From Chromatiaceae bacterium (lineage in GTDB: Bacteria > Pseudomonadota > Gammaproteobacteria > SZUA-140): a stretch of 41,560 nucleotides of DNA. The stretch is from positions 1-41,560 of the forward strand of contig QIJH01000145.1 in assembly GCA_003232725.1 (NCBI GenBank), in the 5' to 3' direction. The translations under genes were made by a program, and so were the position numbers. The notes below the pieces were generated by a model. That model was not told the origin of the DNA and searched no databases. It saw only the letters and a program-made list of their open reading frames with translations. Each line of letters begins with the position of its first letter. The first letter of the stretch is position 1. Positions 1-10,002 of the stretch are shown in pieces.

Positions 1-2
1 GC

Positions 3-806
3 ATGATGTCACTACCCGATCTAAATGCCGTTATTGAGATTGTTATTAATGCAGCAAAGCAGGAGTTAAATCCGCGTTTCAGACACAGTGAGCGTGAATA
101 TAAATCGGATGGCAGCATCGTTACTGAAGCGGATTGTGCAGTACAGCAAGTGATCGAAGGTGCGCTAAAACAGCAGTGGCCAGAGATTCTGTTTGTCGGC
201 GAGGAGATGAGTGAGGCGGAACAGATTGTACTGCTGTCCACTAACGATCAGGCGGTGTGGTGTCTTGATCCCGTTGACGGTACTAGTAACTTCGCCGCTG
301 GCATCCCCTTTTGTGCTGTTTCATTGTCGTTGTTAAAAGGTGGTGATGTATTGATGGGTATTGTATACGATCCGATGCGTGATGAATGTTTTACCGCTAT
401 CAAGGGTGAAGGTTCATGGCTCAATGGTGAATTACTGGGTAAGTGTATGCCTGAACCGCCACTCGCCAAAGGGATTGGCATGATTGATTTAAAAAGACTA
501 CCGCGAGCGTTAGCAATACGCATCATCGATGAAAAACCTTTTAGCTCACAACGCAATGTTGGTGCTGTTGCATTGGAATGGTGCTGGATGGCTGCAGGGC
601 GCTGCCATGTTTATCTGCATGGTAAGCAACGTATCTGGGATTATGGTGCTGCTAGTCTAGTGTTACATGAAGCAGGTGGCTATTCTATGACGCTTGATGG
701 TGACGCGGTCTTGTCTGTCAGTCTTGAGCCGCGCTCTGCGGTGGCTGCACTTAATAAAGAACTGTTCGATGAGTGGGTGGTTTGGTTAGGGATTGTCAGG
801 AAGTAA
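3..806 (+). CDS. Inositol monophosphatase family protein (start may be at 3 or 6)
   Basis: Metal-binding motifs GEEMSE and WCLDPVDGTSNF, plus C-terminal WDYGAASLVLHEAGG, are typical of the IMPase/SuhB/CysQ family. Confidence 0.9.
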   Translation: MMSLPDLNAVIEIVINAAKQELNPRFRHSEREYKSDGSIVTEADCAVQQVIEGALKQQWPEILFVGEEMSEAEQIVLLSTNDQAVWCLDPVDGTSNFAAGIPFCAVSLSLLKGGDVLMGIVYDPMRDECFTAIKGEGSWLNGELLGKCMPEPPLAKGIGMIDLKRLPRALAIRIIDEKPFSSQRNVGAVALEWCWMAAGRCHVYLHGKQRIWDYGAASLVLHEAGGYSMTLDGDAVLSVSLEPRSAVAALNKELFDEWVVWLGIVRK

Positions 807-1028
807 AAAACGACTCTTTTCCCTGATGTTGATGTAATTCAATCCTGCAGAAAATAATTTTCCGCTTGCTTTCACGTTACTTGATGAGTGCTATGACGGT
901 GGGCAGAGCGCCTGATTTTTCCGCTTGGAGAAATGGTTTGATGTGAGAGAGGGAGCCACAAGTGAATCATTTGTATCGGCAATGCTATTAACAAACGGTC
1001 CCAGACCTATTTTTGTATGGTGCGTTAC

Positions 1029-1292
1029 CTAGCGGCGACCACCACGTTTATTTTTGGGTTCTTCAAAGTTCACGCGTAAAGATTTTCCGCTGAAGTCTTT
1101 GCCATCAAGACCTGAAATTGCGGCGCGCGCCTCGTGTCCTTCCATCTCGATAAAGCCAAAGCCTTTGCATTTATTAGAGAAGACATCCGTTGCTAGTTTA
1201 ATAGAACGTACTTTGCCGAATTGTGAAAATAGTTTGGTGACCTCAACTTCATTGGTCGAAGGAGGCAGGTTACCAACAAAGAGTTTTTTCAT
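1029..1292 (-). CDS. RRM-type RNA-binding protein (87 aa)
   Basis: RNP2-like LFVGNL and RNP1-like KGFGFIEM motifs; R/G-rich short tail. Confidence 0.93.
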   Translation of the reverse strand: MKKLFVGNLPPSTNEVEVTKLFSQFGKVRSIKLATDVFSNKCKGFGFIEMEGHEARAAISGLDGKDFSGKSLRVNFEEPKNKRGGRR

Positions 1293-1366
1293 GGCGATGT
1301 CCTTATAGAATCAGGAATTCTATTTTAATAGCAGTGGCTTGATATGGGATCAAGCGGGATAAAAGT

Positions 1367-1397
1367 CTATGTAGCCCATAATCGCGAGGCTACATAG
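1367..1397 (-). terminator. Perfect 10-bp stem hairpin downstream of the cold-shock gene
   Basis: CTATGTAGCC-cataatcgcga-GGCTACATAG, 14 nt after the 1411 stop on the minus strand, followed by ACTTTTAT. Confidence 0.6.
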
Positions 1398-1410
1398 TGA
1401 CAGCGATTTC

Positions 1411-1614
1411 TTACTGAGGTTGAACTTGTGCAGCTTGTAGACCTTTTGGCCCGGTTTCGACCTGGTAGCTTACGGTTTGGCCTTCGGCCAGGGTTTTAAA
1501 ACCATCACCAACAATTGCGCGAAAGTGTACAAATACATCATCGCCGCCATCTGCCGGGCTGATAAAGCCAAAACCTTTAGATTCGTTAAACCATTTTACG
1601 GTACCAGTATTCAT
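1411..1614 (-). CDS. Cold shock domain protein (CspA family, 67 aa)
   Basis: [31 protein letters not shown] is the canonical CSD. The ORF-track extension to 1761 is upstream/UTR-like; the real start is the internal ATG at 1614. Confidence 0.93.
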   Translation of the reverse strand: MNTGTVKWFNESKGFGFISPADGGDDVFVHFRAIVGDGFKTLAEGQTVSYQVETGPKGLQAAQVQPQ

Positions 1615-1913
1615 TCTCTTGAAATCCTCAAACTTAAAGTAATTATCATTATAGTTAGCGTGCATGATGTGACGCATAGAGGATTCAGAGAGGGAGCCGT
1701 ATGGTGTTCTAAGAAAGCCAGCCTGAGCCAATGCAAGCAAAATACTATACCCTATTCCCATAGCAAAAACCTAATTATTCATTTTGGCAGAATAACTTGA
1801 GTAAACAATCAGGATTATAAAGGTGCTTTGTTTTGTTATCTTTTATTGCCGCATACACACGCGAACTTTTGTGCAACATGTGAGTGTATTGTGCAAAGGC
1901 CACTTAATGATGA

Positions 1914-2597
1914 TTAAGCTCGCTGGCTTGCTGCGCGCATCCCTTGCCAAAAGATGGCAAGCTGTTGGCGATAGCTAATCGGAATTGCATCCGGGTTACT
2001 CATCCGCAGCAGTAGTGGTATGCCGTAAAAGAGTGACACTAGCCCCAACATTGCGGTTGGTACATGTGTATTGCCGGGTAGTTCGCCTTTGCTGATTGCC
2101 TGTTGTAGTGCTGGCACCAATATGGAATCAAGACCACTGACATCCAGCGCTTCGATTTCGCTAGCATTTTCATCGTTGATCACTTTCTCAAAGGTGCGAT
2201 GTCGTTCGGCGCGGCCAATCGGTTGTGGTGCTGGTTTTTTGCGCAGGCGAGCAAGACGTGCCAATACTTCGCCCATTAATCCCGGATGTTGTTGAAATTG
2301 TTGCGCGGCGGTTGCAAACAGGGCATCGATGGCGGCGGTACCTGTTTGGCCACTATGGCGAATTTGCCATGTAATTTCCAATGTCCACAACTGCACGTAG
2401 TAGTCGAGCAGCTCTCCTTTTTTGGCAAAATAGTTGAAGAAGGTCGCTTCAGAAATCTCAATGTCATCGCAAAGTGAATTGACGGTGATCTCTTCCATCG
2501 GGGTCGCTTCAAGGCGTTGAATGGCGGCGTTAACCAGTGCCAGTTTGGTGCGGGCATATTTTCGTTCGCGAAGTGGAATCTTGGGTTTGGCGGCCAT
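1914..2597 (-). CDS. TetR/AcrR family transcriptional regulator
   Basis: N-terminal HTH 'RTKLALVNAAIQRLEATPMEEITVNSLCDDIEISEATFFNYFAKKGELL' is a typical TetR_N pattern. Confidence 0.88.
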   Translation of the reverse strand: MAAKPKIPLRERKYARTKLALVNAAIQRLEATPMEEITVNSLCDDIEISEATFFNYFAKKGELLDYYVQLWTLEITWQIRHSGQTGTAAIDALFATAAQQFQQHPGLMGEVLARLARLRKKPAPQPIGRAERHRTFEKVINDENASEIEALDVSGLDSILVPALQQAISKGELPGNTHVPTAMLGLVSLFYGIPLLLRMSNPDAIPISYRQQLAIFWQGMRAASQRA

Positions 2598-2734
2598 TTA
2601 TATCTCCTTGAAATTTAGTGCTCTAATTATTTAAAGTTTAGCCTATTAATTTAACAAACACTAATAATTTTGTTTTTTATTTGTATTTCAACTAGCTATG
2701 TGGTTTATGCCGATGAGGCATGGCCCAGGTGGCT

Positions 2735-2751
2735 TTTCTATTTAATAGAAA
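2735..2751. promoter_or_regulatory. 17-bp palindrome in the divergent TetR/metH intergenic region
   Basis: TTTCTATT-T-AATAGAAA read directly from the sequence. An imperfect MetR-like TGAA-TATTG-TTCT follows at 2758-2770. Confidence 0.35.
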
Positions 2752-2951
2752 GTTCTATGAATATTGTTCTATATAATTTTAGTGTTAACAATGTGTTTTT
2801 GGTAATGGGCTTATGGAACAGTAGGTTAAAGGGATAATTTATCTACAATACGATTTAGGCATGTTAGACTCCCGCCACGATTTTCAGGCTATTCTATATA
2901 TAGCTAATAGATGTAGACCGCCCGTACAGCTTTAATCAAATAGGTAACTTG

Positions 2952-5900
2952 ATGGATAGACTTAAACAGCTTCTCGAAGAACGCATTCTGATTCTTGATG
3001 GTGCGATGGGTACGATGATCCAGCGCCATAAACTGGAAGAGGCGGATTATCGTGGTGAGCGCTTTGCTGATTACCCTTCTGATTTAAAAGGAAATAATGA
3101 TTTACTGGTACTCAGCCAGCCAGCGATTATCCGTAATATTCACACCGAATACCTGAACGCTGGCGCAGATATTATCGAGACGAACACCTTTGGCGCAACC
3201 ACCATTTCGATGGCCGATTACGACATGGAAGCGCTCGCCTATGAGATGAATGTCGCCGGTGCGCGCCTTGCGCGTGAGGCGTGTGATGAGGTGACGACTG
3301 CCGATAAGCCACGTTTTGTAGCGGGTGTATTGGGGCCAACAAACCGTACCTGCTCGATCTCGCCAGAGGTCAATGATCCCGCTGCACGTAATGTCACCTT
3401 TGATGAGTTGGTGGTTGCCTATAGTGAGGCGACGCGAGGTTTGATCGAAGGTGGTTCCGATACGATTCTGATCGAGACTATCTTTGATACCCTCAATGCT
3501 AAAGCGGCGATCTTTGCAGTGCAACAGGTGTTTGATGAGATCGGGCGTGAATTGCCAATCATGATCTCTGGTACCATCACCGACGCCTCAGGTCGAACCC
3601 TTTCTGGCCAGGTAACCGAGGCCTTCTATAACTCATTGGCACATGCCAAACCGATCTCGATTGGATTGAACTGCGCACTGGGTGCCGAAGAGCTACGCCA
3701 ATATGTGGAAGAGCTTTCACGTGTATCCAACTGCTACGTCAGTGCACACCCTAATGCTGGTCTGCCAAATCCGCTGGCCGAGACCGGTTATGACGATACG
3801 CCAGACAACATGGCTGGTTTTATCAAAGAGTGGGCCGAGAGTGGCTTTCTGAATATCATCGGCGGCTGCTGTGGCACCTCGCCTGATTTTATTGCGGCGA
3901 TTGCCGAGATAGTCAAAGATGTTGCGCCGCGCAAGCTGCCGACGATCCTGGTTGAGTGTCGTCTCTCCGGATTGGAACCATTTAATATTGCCGCCGAGTC
4001 ACTGTTTACCAATGTCGGTGAGCGTGCCAATGTGACAGGTTCTGCTAAATTCAAACGCCTCATCCTTGAAGGACAGTTCGACGAGGCACTTGGTGTCTGC
4101 CGTGAGCAGGTCGAAAATGGTGCGCAGGTGATCGATGTCAATATGGATGAAGCGATGCTCGATGGTAAAGAGGCGATGGTTCACTATCTGAATCTAGTTG
4201 CTTCGGAGCCTGATATCTCCAAGGTGCCGGTAATGGTCGACTCCTCCAAGTGGGAGATTATCGAAGAAGGGCTGAAATGTATTCAGGGTAAAGGCATTGT
4301 TAACTCAATCTCTCTGAAAGAAGGCAAAGAACAGTTTGTCCATCATGCTAAATTGATCAAACGTTATGGTGCAGCGGCGGTGGTCATGGCCTTCGATGAA
4401 AAAGGGCAGGCCGATACTTTTGAACGTAAGATTGAGATCTGTAAAAATTCTTACGATGTGCTAGTTGATGAGGTCGGCTTTCCGCCAGAAGATATCATCT
4501 TTGATCCTAATATATTCGCGGTTGCGACTGGCATTGAAGAGCACAATAACTATGCTGTTGATTTCATCGAAGCGACTGCGTGGATTAAACAAAATCTGCC
4601 GCATGCAAGGGTGAGCGGCGGAGTCTCTAACGTCTCCTTTTCATTCCGCGGTAACAACCCAGTGCGTGAAGCGATTCATTCGGTTTTCCTCTATTACGCG
4701 ATTAAGGCGGGGATGGATATGGGAATCGTTAACGCAGCGCAACTGGCGGTTTATGATGATCTGCCGGAAGAGTTGCGTGAACGTGTTGAAGATGTAGTGC
4801 TGAATCGTCGTGACGATAGTACCGATCGTCTGCTGGAGATCGCAGAGAAATATCGTGGTGATGGTAAGGTTGAAAAGAAAGAAGATGAAGCATGGCGTAG
4901 CTGGCCAGTTGGCAAACGCCTTGAGCATGCACTGGTTAAGGGAACCGATACCTTTGTCACTGAAGATACCGAAGAGGCTCGCCTGACATTTGAGCGCCCG
5001 ATTCAGGTGATCGAAGGGCCGTTGATGGACGGTATGAATGTGGTCGGTGATCTATTTGGCGCAGGCAAGATGTTCCTGCCACAGGTAGTGAAGTCCGCAC
5101 GCGTGATGAAGAAGGCGGTGGCGCATCTTATTCCATTTATTGATGCCGCCAAGGCGGAAGGCGCATCACAGAGTAATGGCAAAATTTTGATGGCAACGGT
5201 GAAGGGCGATGTGCATGACATCGGTAAAAACATCGTTGGAGTTGTATTGCAGTGTAATAATTTTGAAGTGATCGATATCGGTGTGATGGTGCCGACCGCG
5301 ACTATCCTCGAAGCGGCGAAAGCGCATAACGTTGATGTGATTGGTTTGTCGGGTCTGATTACCCCGTCACTGGAGGAGATGACCCATATTGCCAAAGAGA
5401 TGAAACGTCTGGGTATGAGTATACCGATCATGCTGGGTGGTGCGACGACCTCAAAGGCACATACGGCAGTGAAGATCGATCCGCACTATGATCATCCTAT
5501 TGTGTGGGTGAAGGATGCCTCGCGTGCAGTGGGTGTAGCGCAGAGCCTGATCTCTGACGAGCTACGAACAAAATTTGTCGGTGACCTGAAATCAGAATAT
5601 GAAGTGGTGCGTCAGCGGCACGCGGCACGACAGAGCGATGCCAAGTGGTTAACATTGGCACAGGCACGTGCCAATAAAACGAAGATTGATTGGGCCAATT
5701 ATCACTCAACCACGCCTGAATTTATCGGTACAAAAGTATTTGATGATTATCCATTACAAGAGCTGGTTAGTTATATCGACTGGACACCGTTCTTCCATTC
5801 ATGGGAGTTAAAAGGGAGCTATCCAAAGATATTTGATGACACAGAAAAAGGTGAAGAGGCGACAAAACTTTTTGCGGATGCACAAGCGATGTTACAAAAA

Positions 5901-6629
5901 ATCATCGATGAAAAGTGGTTGCAGGCAAAAGCTGTGATTGGGATTTATCCGGCGAACAGTGTTGCAGATGATATCGAAGTCTATCGCGACGAATCACGCA
6001 GTGAGGTGTTAACGACATTTCACAATCTACGTCAGCAGCAACAGAAGGCCGATGGTAAGCCTAATCGCTGCTTGACTGATTTTGTTGCACCGAAAGAGAG
6101 TGGCGTGAAAGATTACATTGGTAATTTTGCGCTGACTACCGGTATTGGTATTGACGAACGCATTGCTGAGTACGAAAAAAATCATGATGACTACAGTTCC
6201 ATCATGTTGAAGGCGTTGGCCGATCGTCTTGCTGAGGCCTTTGCTGAACGGATGCACATGCATGTGCGCAGAGAGTTCTGGGGGTATGCCAGTGATGAAA
6301 CACTCGATAGCAGCCAGTTGATCAAAGAAGAGTACAAGGGGATTCGCCCGGCCGCGGGTTACCCGGCATGCCCTGATCACACCGAGAAAGATTTGATCTG
6401 GGACTTGATGCAGGTGAAAGAAAACAGTGGTATCTGGTTAACTGAATCGAAGGCGATGGTACCGACAGCGGCCGTCAGTGGTGTCTATTATGGGCATCCG
6501 GATGCGATCTATTTTGGTGTTGGAAAAATCAATCGTGAGCAGGTTGAAGAGTATGCCGAGCGCAAAGGGATGTCGATGCAGGATGCAGAGTACTGGCTGG
6601 CACCGAACCTGGGTTACGATGCGGAATAG
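2952..6629 (+). CDS. metH: Cobalamin-dependent methionine synthase
   Basis: Full-length ~1225 aa: Hcy-binding domain ([21 protein letters not shown]), pterin-binding domain, B12 motif [13 protein letters not shown], and C-terminal activation domain ([14 protein letters not shown]). ATG at 2952 is preferred over the track's TTG at 2949. Confidence 0.98.
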   Translation: MDRLKQLLEERILILDGAMGTMIQRHKLEEADYRGERFADYPSDLKGNNDLLVLSQPAIIRNIHTEYLNAGADIIETNTFGATTISMADYDMEALAYEMNVAGARLAREACDEVTTADKPRFVAGVLGPTNRTCSISPEVNDPAARNVTFDELVVAYSEATRGLIEGGSDTILIETIFDTLNAKAAIFAVQQVFDEIGRELPIMISGTITDASGRTLSGQVTEAFYNSLAHAKPISIGLNCALGAEELRQYVEELSRVSNCYVSAHPNAGLPNPLAETGYDDTPDNMAGFIKEWAESGFLNIIGGCCGTSPDFIAAIAEIVKDVAPRKLPTILVECRLSGLEPFNIAAESLFTNVGERANVTGSAKFKRLILEGQFDEALGVCREQVENGAQVIDVNMDEAMLDGKEAMVHYLNLVASEPDISKVPVMVDSSKWEIIEEGLKCIQGKGIVNSISLKEGKEQFVHHAKLIKRYGAAAVVMAFDEKGQADTFERKIEICKNSYDVLVDEVGFPPEDIIFDPNIFAVATGIEEHNNYAVDFIEATAWIKQNLPHARVSGGVSNVSFSFRGNNPVREAIHSVFLYYAIKAGMDMGIVNAAQLAVYDDLPEELRERVEDVVLNRRDDSTDRLLEIAEKYRGDGKVEKKEDEAWRSWPVGKRLEHALVKGTDTFVTEDTEEARLTFERPIQVIEGPLMDGMNVVGDLFGAGKMFLPQVVKSARVMKKAVAHLIPFIDAAKAEGASQSNGKILMATVKGDVHDIGKNIVGVVLQCNNFEVIDIGVMVPTATILEAAKAHNVDVIGLSGLITPSLEEMTHIAKEMKRLGMSIPIMLGGATTSKAHTAVKIDPHYDHPIVWVKDASRAVGVAQSLISDELRTKFVGDLKSEYEVVRQRHAARQSDAKWLTLAQARANKTKIDWANYHSTTPEFIGTKVFDDYPLQELVSYIDWTPFFHSWELKGSYPKIFDDTEKGEEATKLFADAQAMLQKIIDEKWLQAKAVIGIYPANSVADDIEVYRDESRSEVLTTFHNLRQQQQKADGKPNRCLTDFVAPKESGVKDYIGNFALTTGIGIDERIAEYEKNHDDYSSIMLKALADRLAEAFAERMHMHVRREFWGYASDETLDSSQLIKEEYKGIRPAAGYPACPDHTEKDLIWDLMQVKENSGIWLTESKAMVPTAAVSGVYYGHPDAIYFGVGKINREQVEEYAERKGMSMQDAEYWLAPNLGYDAE

Positions 6630-6744
6630 CGTTTAGACTAAACAACAAGAGACAGCGATGCTTGTTATCGCCTTCCTCTTTTCCTCTGCCTGCTATCTGA
6701 TTAGTTGGTCATCTATATTGCGGCTGTTGGATTATCGACTGATG

Positions 6745-7734
<990 letters not shown>

Positions 7735-7765
7735 TTATAAAGGTTTTTATGATCTGGCCTCATGT

Positions 7766-8347
7766 CTATGAGGCGCGGATGACTTTATTGGTTTCGGCAT
7801 CCCTGATCTCAGTGGGGTTTTCTTGTACGCCAATCTTACCTGGCAAAATGTAATCGAGCTGATTGGTGAAGATGCGCCGTACATGCATTACGCTGCGTGC
7901 GGCCTGTTGTTTATGGCGATTAGCGCTAGTTGAAACCAGTGGTCCAGCGAGTGTTTCACACAGTGCGCTGGCCTGCGGATGTGCGGTGATACGAATCGCG
8001 ATTTTTTTCTGACCGCCGCTAATCCAGTGTGGCACTTCGGGGCGTACGGGCAGTAGCCAGGTGGTGGGGCCGGGCCATCTTTTATCGATGCGCTTTTTTG
8101 TTTTGGCATTGAGCGGCAAGATGAAGCGTTCGATCTGCTCAAATCTGGACGCGATCAGAATCAGCCCCTTTTCTGGCTTGCGCTGTTTGAGTTGCAATAG
8201 TCGTTTAACCGCCTCGCTATTGTATGGGTCGCAGCCGAGCCCAAAAACCGCCTCGGTAGCGTAGGCAATTATGCCTCCGCGGCGAATCACTTCGACGGCG
8301 TGTAAAGTATGCCAGCGGTTGACAGGGTGTTCCTTGACTATGGTCAT
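7766..8347 (-). CDS. tsaC: L-threonylcarbamoyladenylate synthase (YrdC/Sua5 family)
   Basis: YATEAVFGLGCDPYN, KQRKPEKGLILIAS and STSAN motifs. Confidence 0.92.
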   Translation of the reverse strand: MTIVKEHPVNRWHTLHAVEVIRRGGIIAYATEAVFGLGCDPYNSEAVKRLLQLKQRKPEKGLILIASRFEQIERFILPLNAKTKKRIDKRWPGPTTWLLPVRPEVPHWISGGQKKIAIRITAHPQASALCETLAGPLVSTSANRHKQQAARSVMHVRRIFTNQLDYILPGKIGVQENPTEIRDAETNKVIRAS

Positions 8348-8364
8348 CTGATTTTAATCGCGAT

Positions 8365-9648
8365 TTAGCTTTGCTCACGTGCAACGGCGCGGTAACCGAT
8401 GTCGTTGCGATAAAATGCACCATTCCAGCTGACCTTTTTAACGTGGGCATAGGCATTTTGTTGTGCTTCGCTTACGGTTGCGCCGAGTGCAGACACGCAA
8501 ACCACGCGCCCACCTGCAGTGACCACGTTATCGCCTTCCATTTTGGTGCCCGCATGAAACACTTTGCTGCTGTCAGTGTCGTTATCAAGCCCGCTGATCT
8601 CGTCACCTGTTGGATAGTTGTCGGGGTAGCCCGCAGCGGCGATTACTACACCGAGCGCGACGCGTTCATCCCACTCTGCGCGAGTGCTACCTAGTTTTTT
8701 GTCAAGTGCTGCATCGCATAACTCGGTGATGTCTGACTTTAGTCGCATCATAATGGGTTGTGTTTCAGGGTCGCCAAAACGGCAGTTGTACTCGATCACC
8801 TGCGGCGCGCCATCGGCGTTGATCATCAATCCTGCATAGAGGAAGCCGGTGTAAGGATTGCCTTCGCTTGCCATGCCTGCGACGGTAGGTTCGATCACCT
8901 CTTTCATGATGCGGGCGTGGATCTCATCGGTAACGACGGGTGCGGGGGAGTATGCCCCCATGCCGCCGGTGTTAGGGCCTGTATCGCCTTCACCGACCCG
9001 TTTGTGATCCTGGCTGGTGGCCATCGGCAGGATATTTTTACCATCGACCATGCAGATAAAGCTCGCCTCCTCGCCTTCCAGGAACTCTTCGATCACGACG
9101 CGGTGGCCCGCTGCGCCAAAGGCGTTAGCGGCGAGCATGTCTTTGACTGCTGCCTCGGCGTCATTGACTGTCATCGCCACAATCACCCCTTTGCCTGCTG
9201 CAAGGCCGTCGGCCTTGATTACGATTGGCGCGCCTTGTTGGCGTACGTAGGCGATGGCGGGGTCGACTTCGGTGAAGTTTTGGTAGCGGCCGCTTGGGAT
9301 GTTGTGACGTGCCAAAAAGTCTTTGGTGAATGCCTTGGAGCCCTCCAGCTGAGCGGCACCTGCTGTCGGGCCAAAACAGCGCAGAGCGGCCTCTTCAAAG
9401 CGGTTAACCACACCGGCAACCAGCGGTGCTTCAGGACCAACGATGGTGAGGTCGATGCTATTTTCTTTGGCAAAGGCGAGCAGCGCTGGAATATCTTCAG
9501 CACTGATGGCGATATTTTCAAGCTTTATTTCACCTGCTGTGCCCGCATTACCAGGCGCAACATAGACGGTTTCGACGCGTGCTGATTGCGCTGCCTTCCA
9601 GGCCAGCGCGTGTTCGCGACCACCGCCGCCAATGATGAGTACCTTCAT
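8365..9648 (-). CDS. purD: Phosphoribosylamine-glycine ligase
   Basis: MKVLIIGGGGREHALAWK start, ATP-grasp motifs, EYNCRFGDPETQ. Confidence 0.98.
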   Translation of the reverse strand: MKVLIIGGGGREHALAWKAAQSARVETVYVAPGNAGTAGEIKLENIAISAEDIPALLAFAKENSIDLTIVGPEAPLVAGVVNRFEEAALRCFGPTAGAAQLEGSKAFTKDFLARHNIPSGRYQNFTEVDPAIAYVRQQGAPIVIKADGLAAGKGVIVAMTVNDAEAAVKDMLAANAFGAAGHRVVIEEFLEGEEASFICMVDGKNILPMATSQDHKRVGEGDTGPNTGGMGAYSPAPVVTDEIHARIMKEVIEPTVAGMASEGNPYTGFLYAGLMINADGAPQVIEYNCRFGDPETQPIMMRLKSDITELCDAALDKKLGSTRAEWDERVALGVVIAAAGYPDNYPTGDEISGLDNDTDSSKVFHAGTKMEGDNVVTAGGRVVCVSALGATVSEAQQNAYAHVKKVSWNGAFYRNDIGYRAVAREQS

Positions 9649-10002
9649 GATTTAATATATATCTTTATAATGTTGATCTAAATGACGCTATTAAACATTG
9701 TGCAGGATGGTTTTTTGCTTCGATCTGGTCGGTCTTTGGCCATCGCGCTCTATTTTTTCAAGAGTGTTAAGAGTAACGCATTCAAGGGTGTCGGGTCATC
9801 TTCGCACTGCATTGGCGATGTAATTCTCATCGGGCGGCTAAGTTATTGTTTTGCAATGTTATACATAATGTCTAATCGATTGAAATAAAAAGGAAAATAT
9901 GGTATCATGCAGGTGTATTTGGTAGGTCTGGGTCTTTATTTTTGGCATTCCGTCAAAAATTCATTCAGAAACTCTATTCCATCATACGAGCAGGATTTAA
10001 GT

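Noticed and set aside
1615-1761. N-terminal extension of the cold-shock protein
   Set aside because: The CSD starts at the internal MNTGTVKWF. The extension has no similarity to known CSPs and cspA leaders are typically long UTRs.
2598-2951. Cobalamin or SAM-type riboswitch upstream of metH
   Set aside because: No B12-box-like or SAM/SAH riboswitch conserved sequence could be recognised. An Infernal/Rfam scan would be needed.
3102-6380. Several minus-strand ORFs of 60-142 aa inside metH
   Set aside because: All are antisense to a clearly intact metH and show no domain-like sequence.
8758-9585. 275-aa plus-strand ORF antisense to purD
   Set aside because: Lies fully within the well-conserved purD gene on the other strand and has no recognisable family; a shadow ORF.
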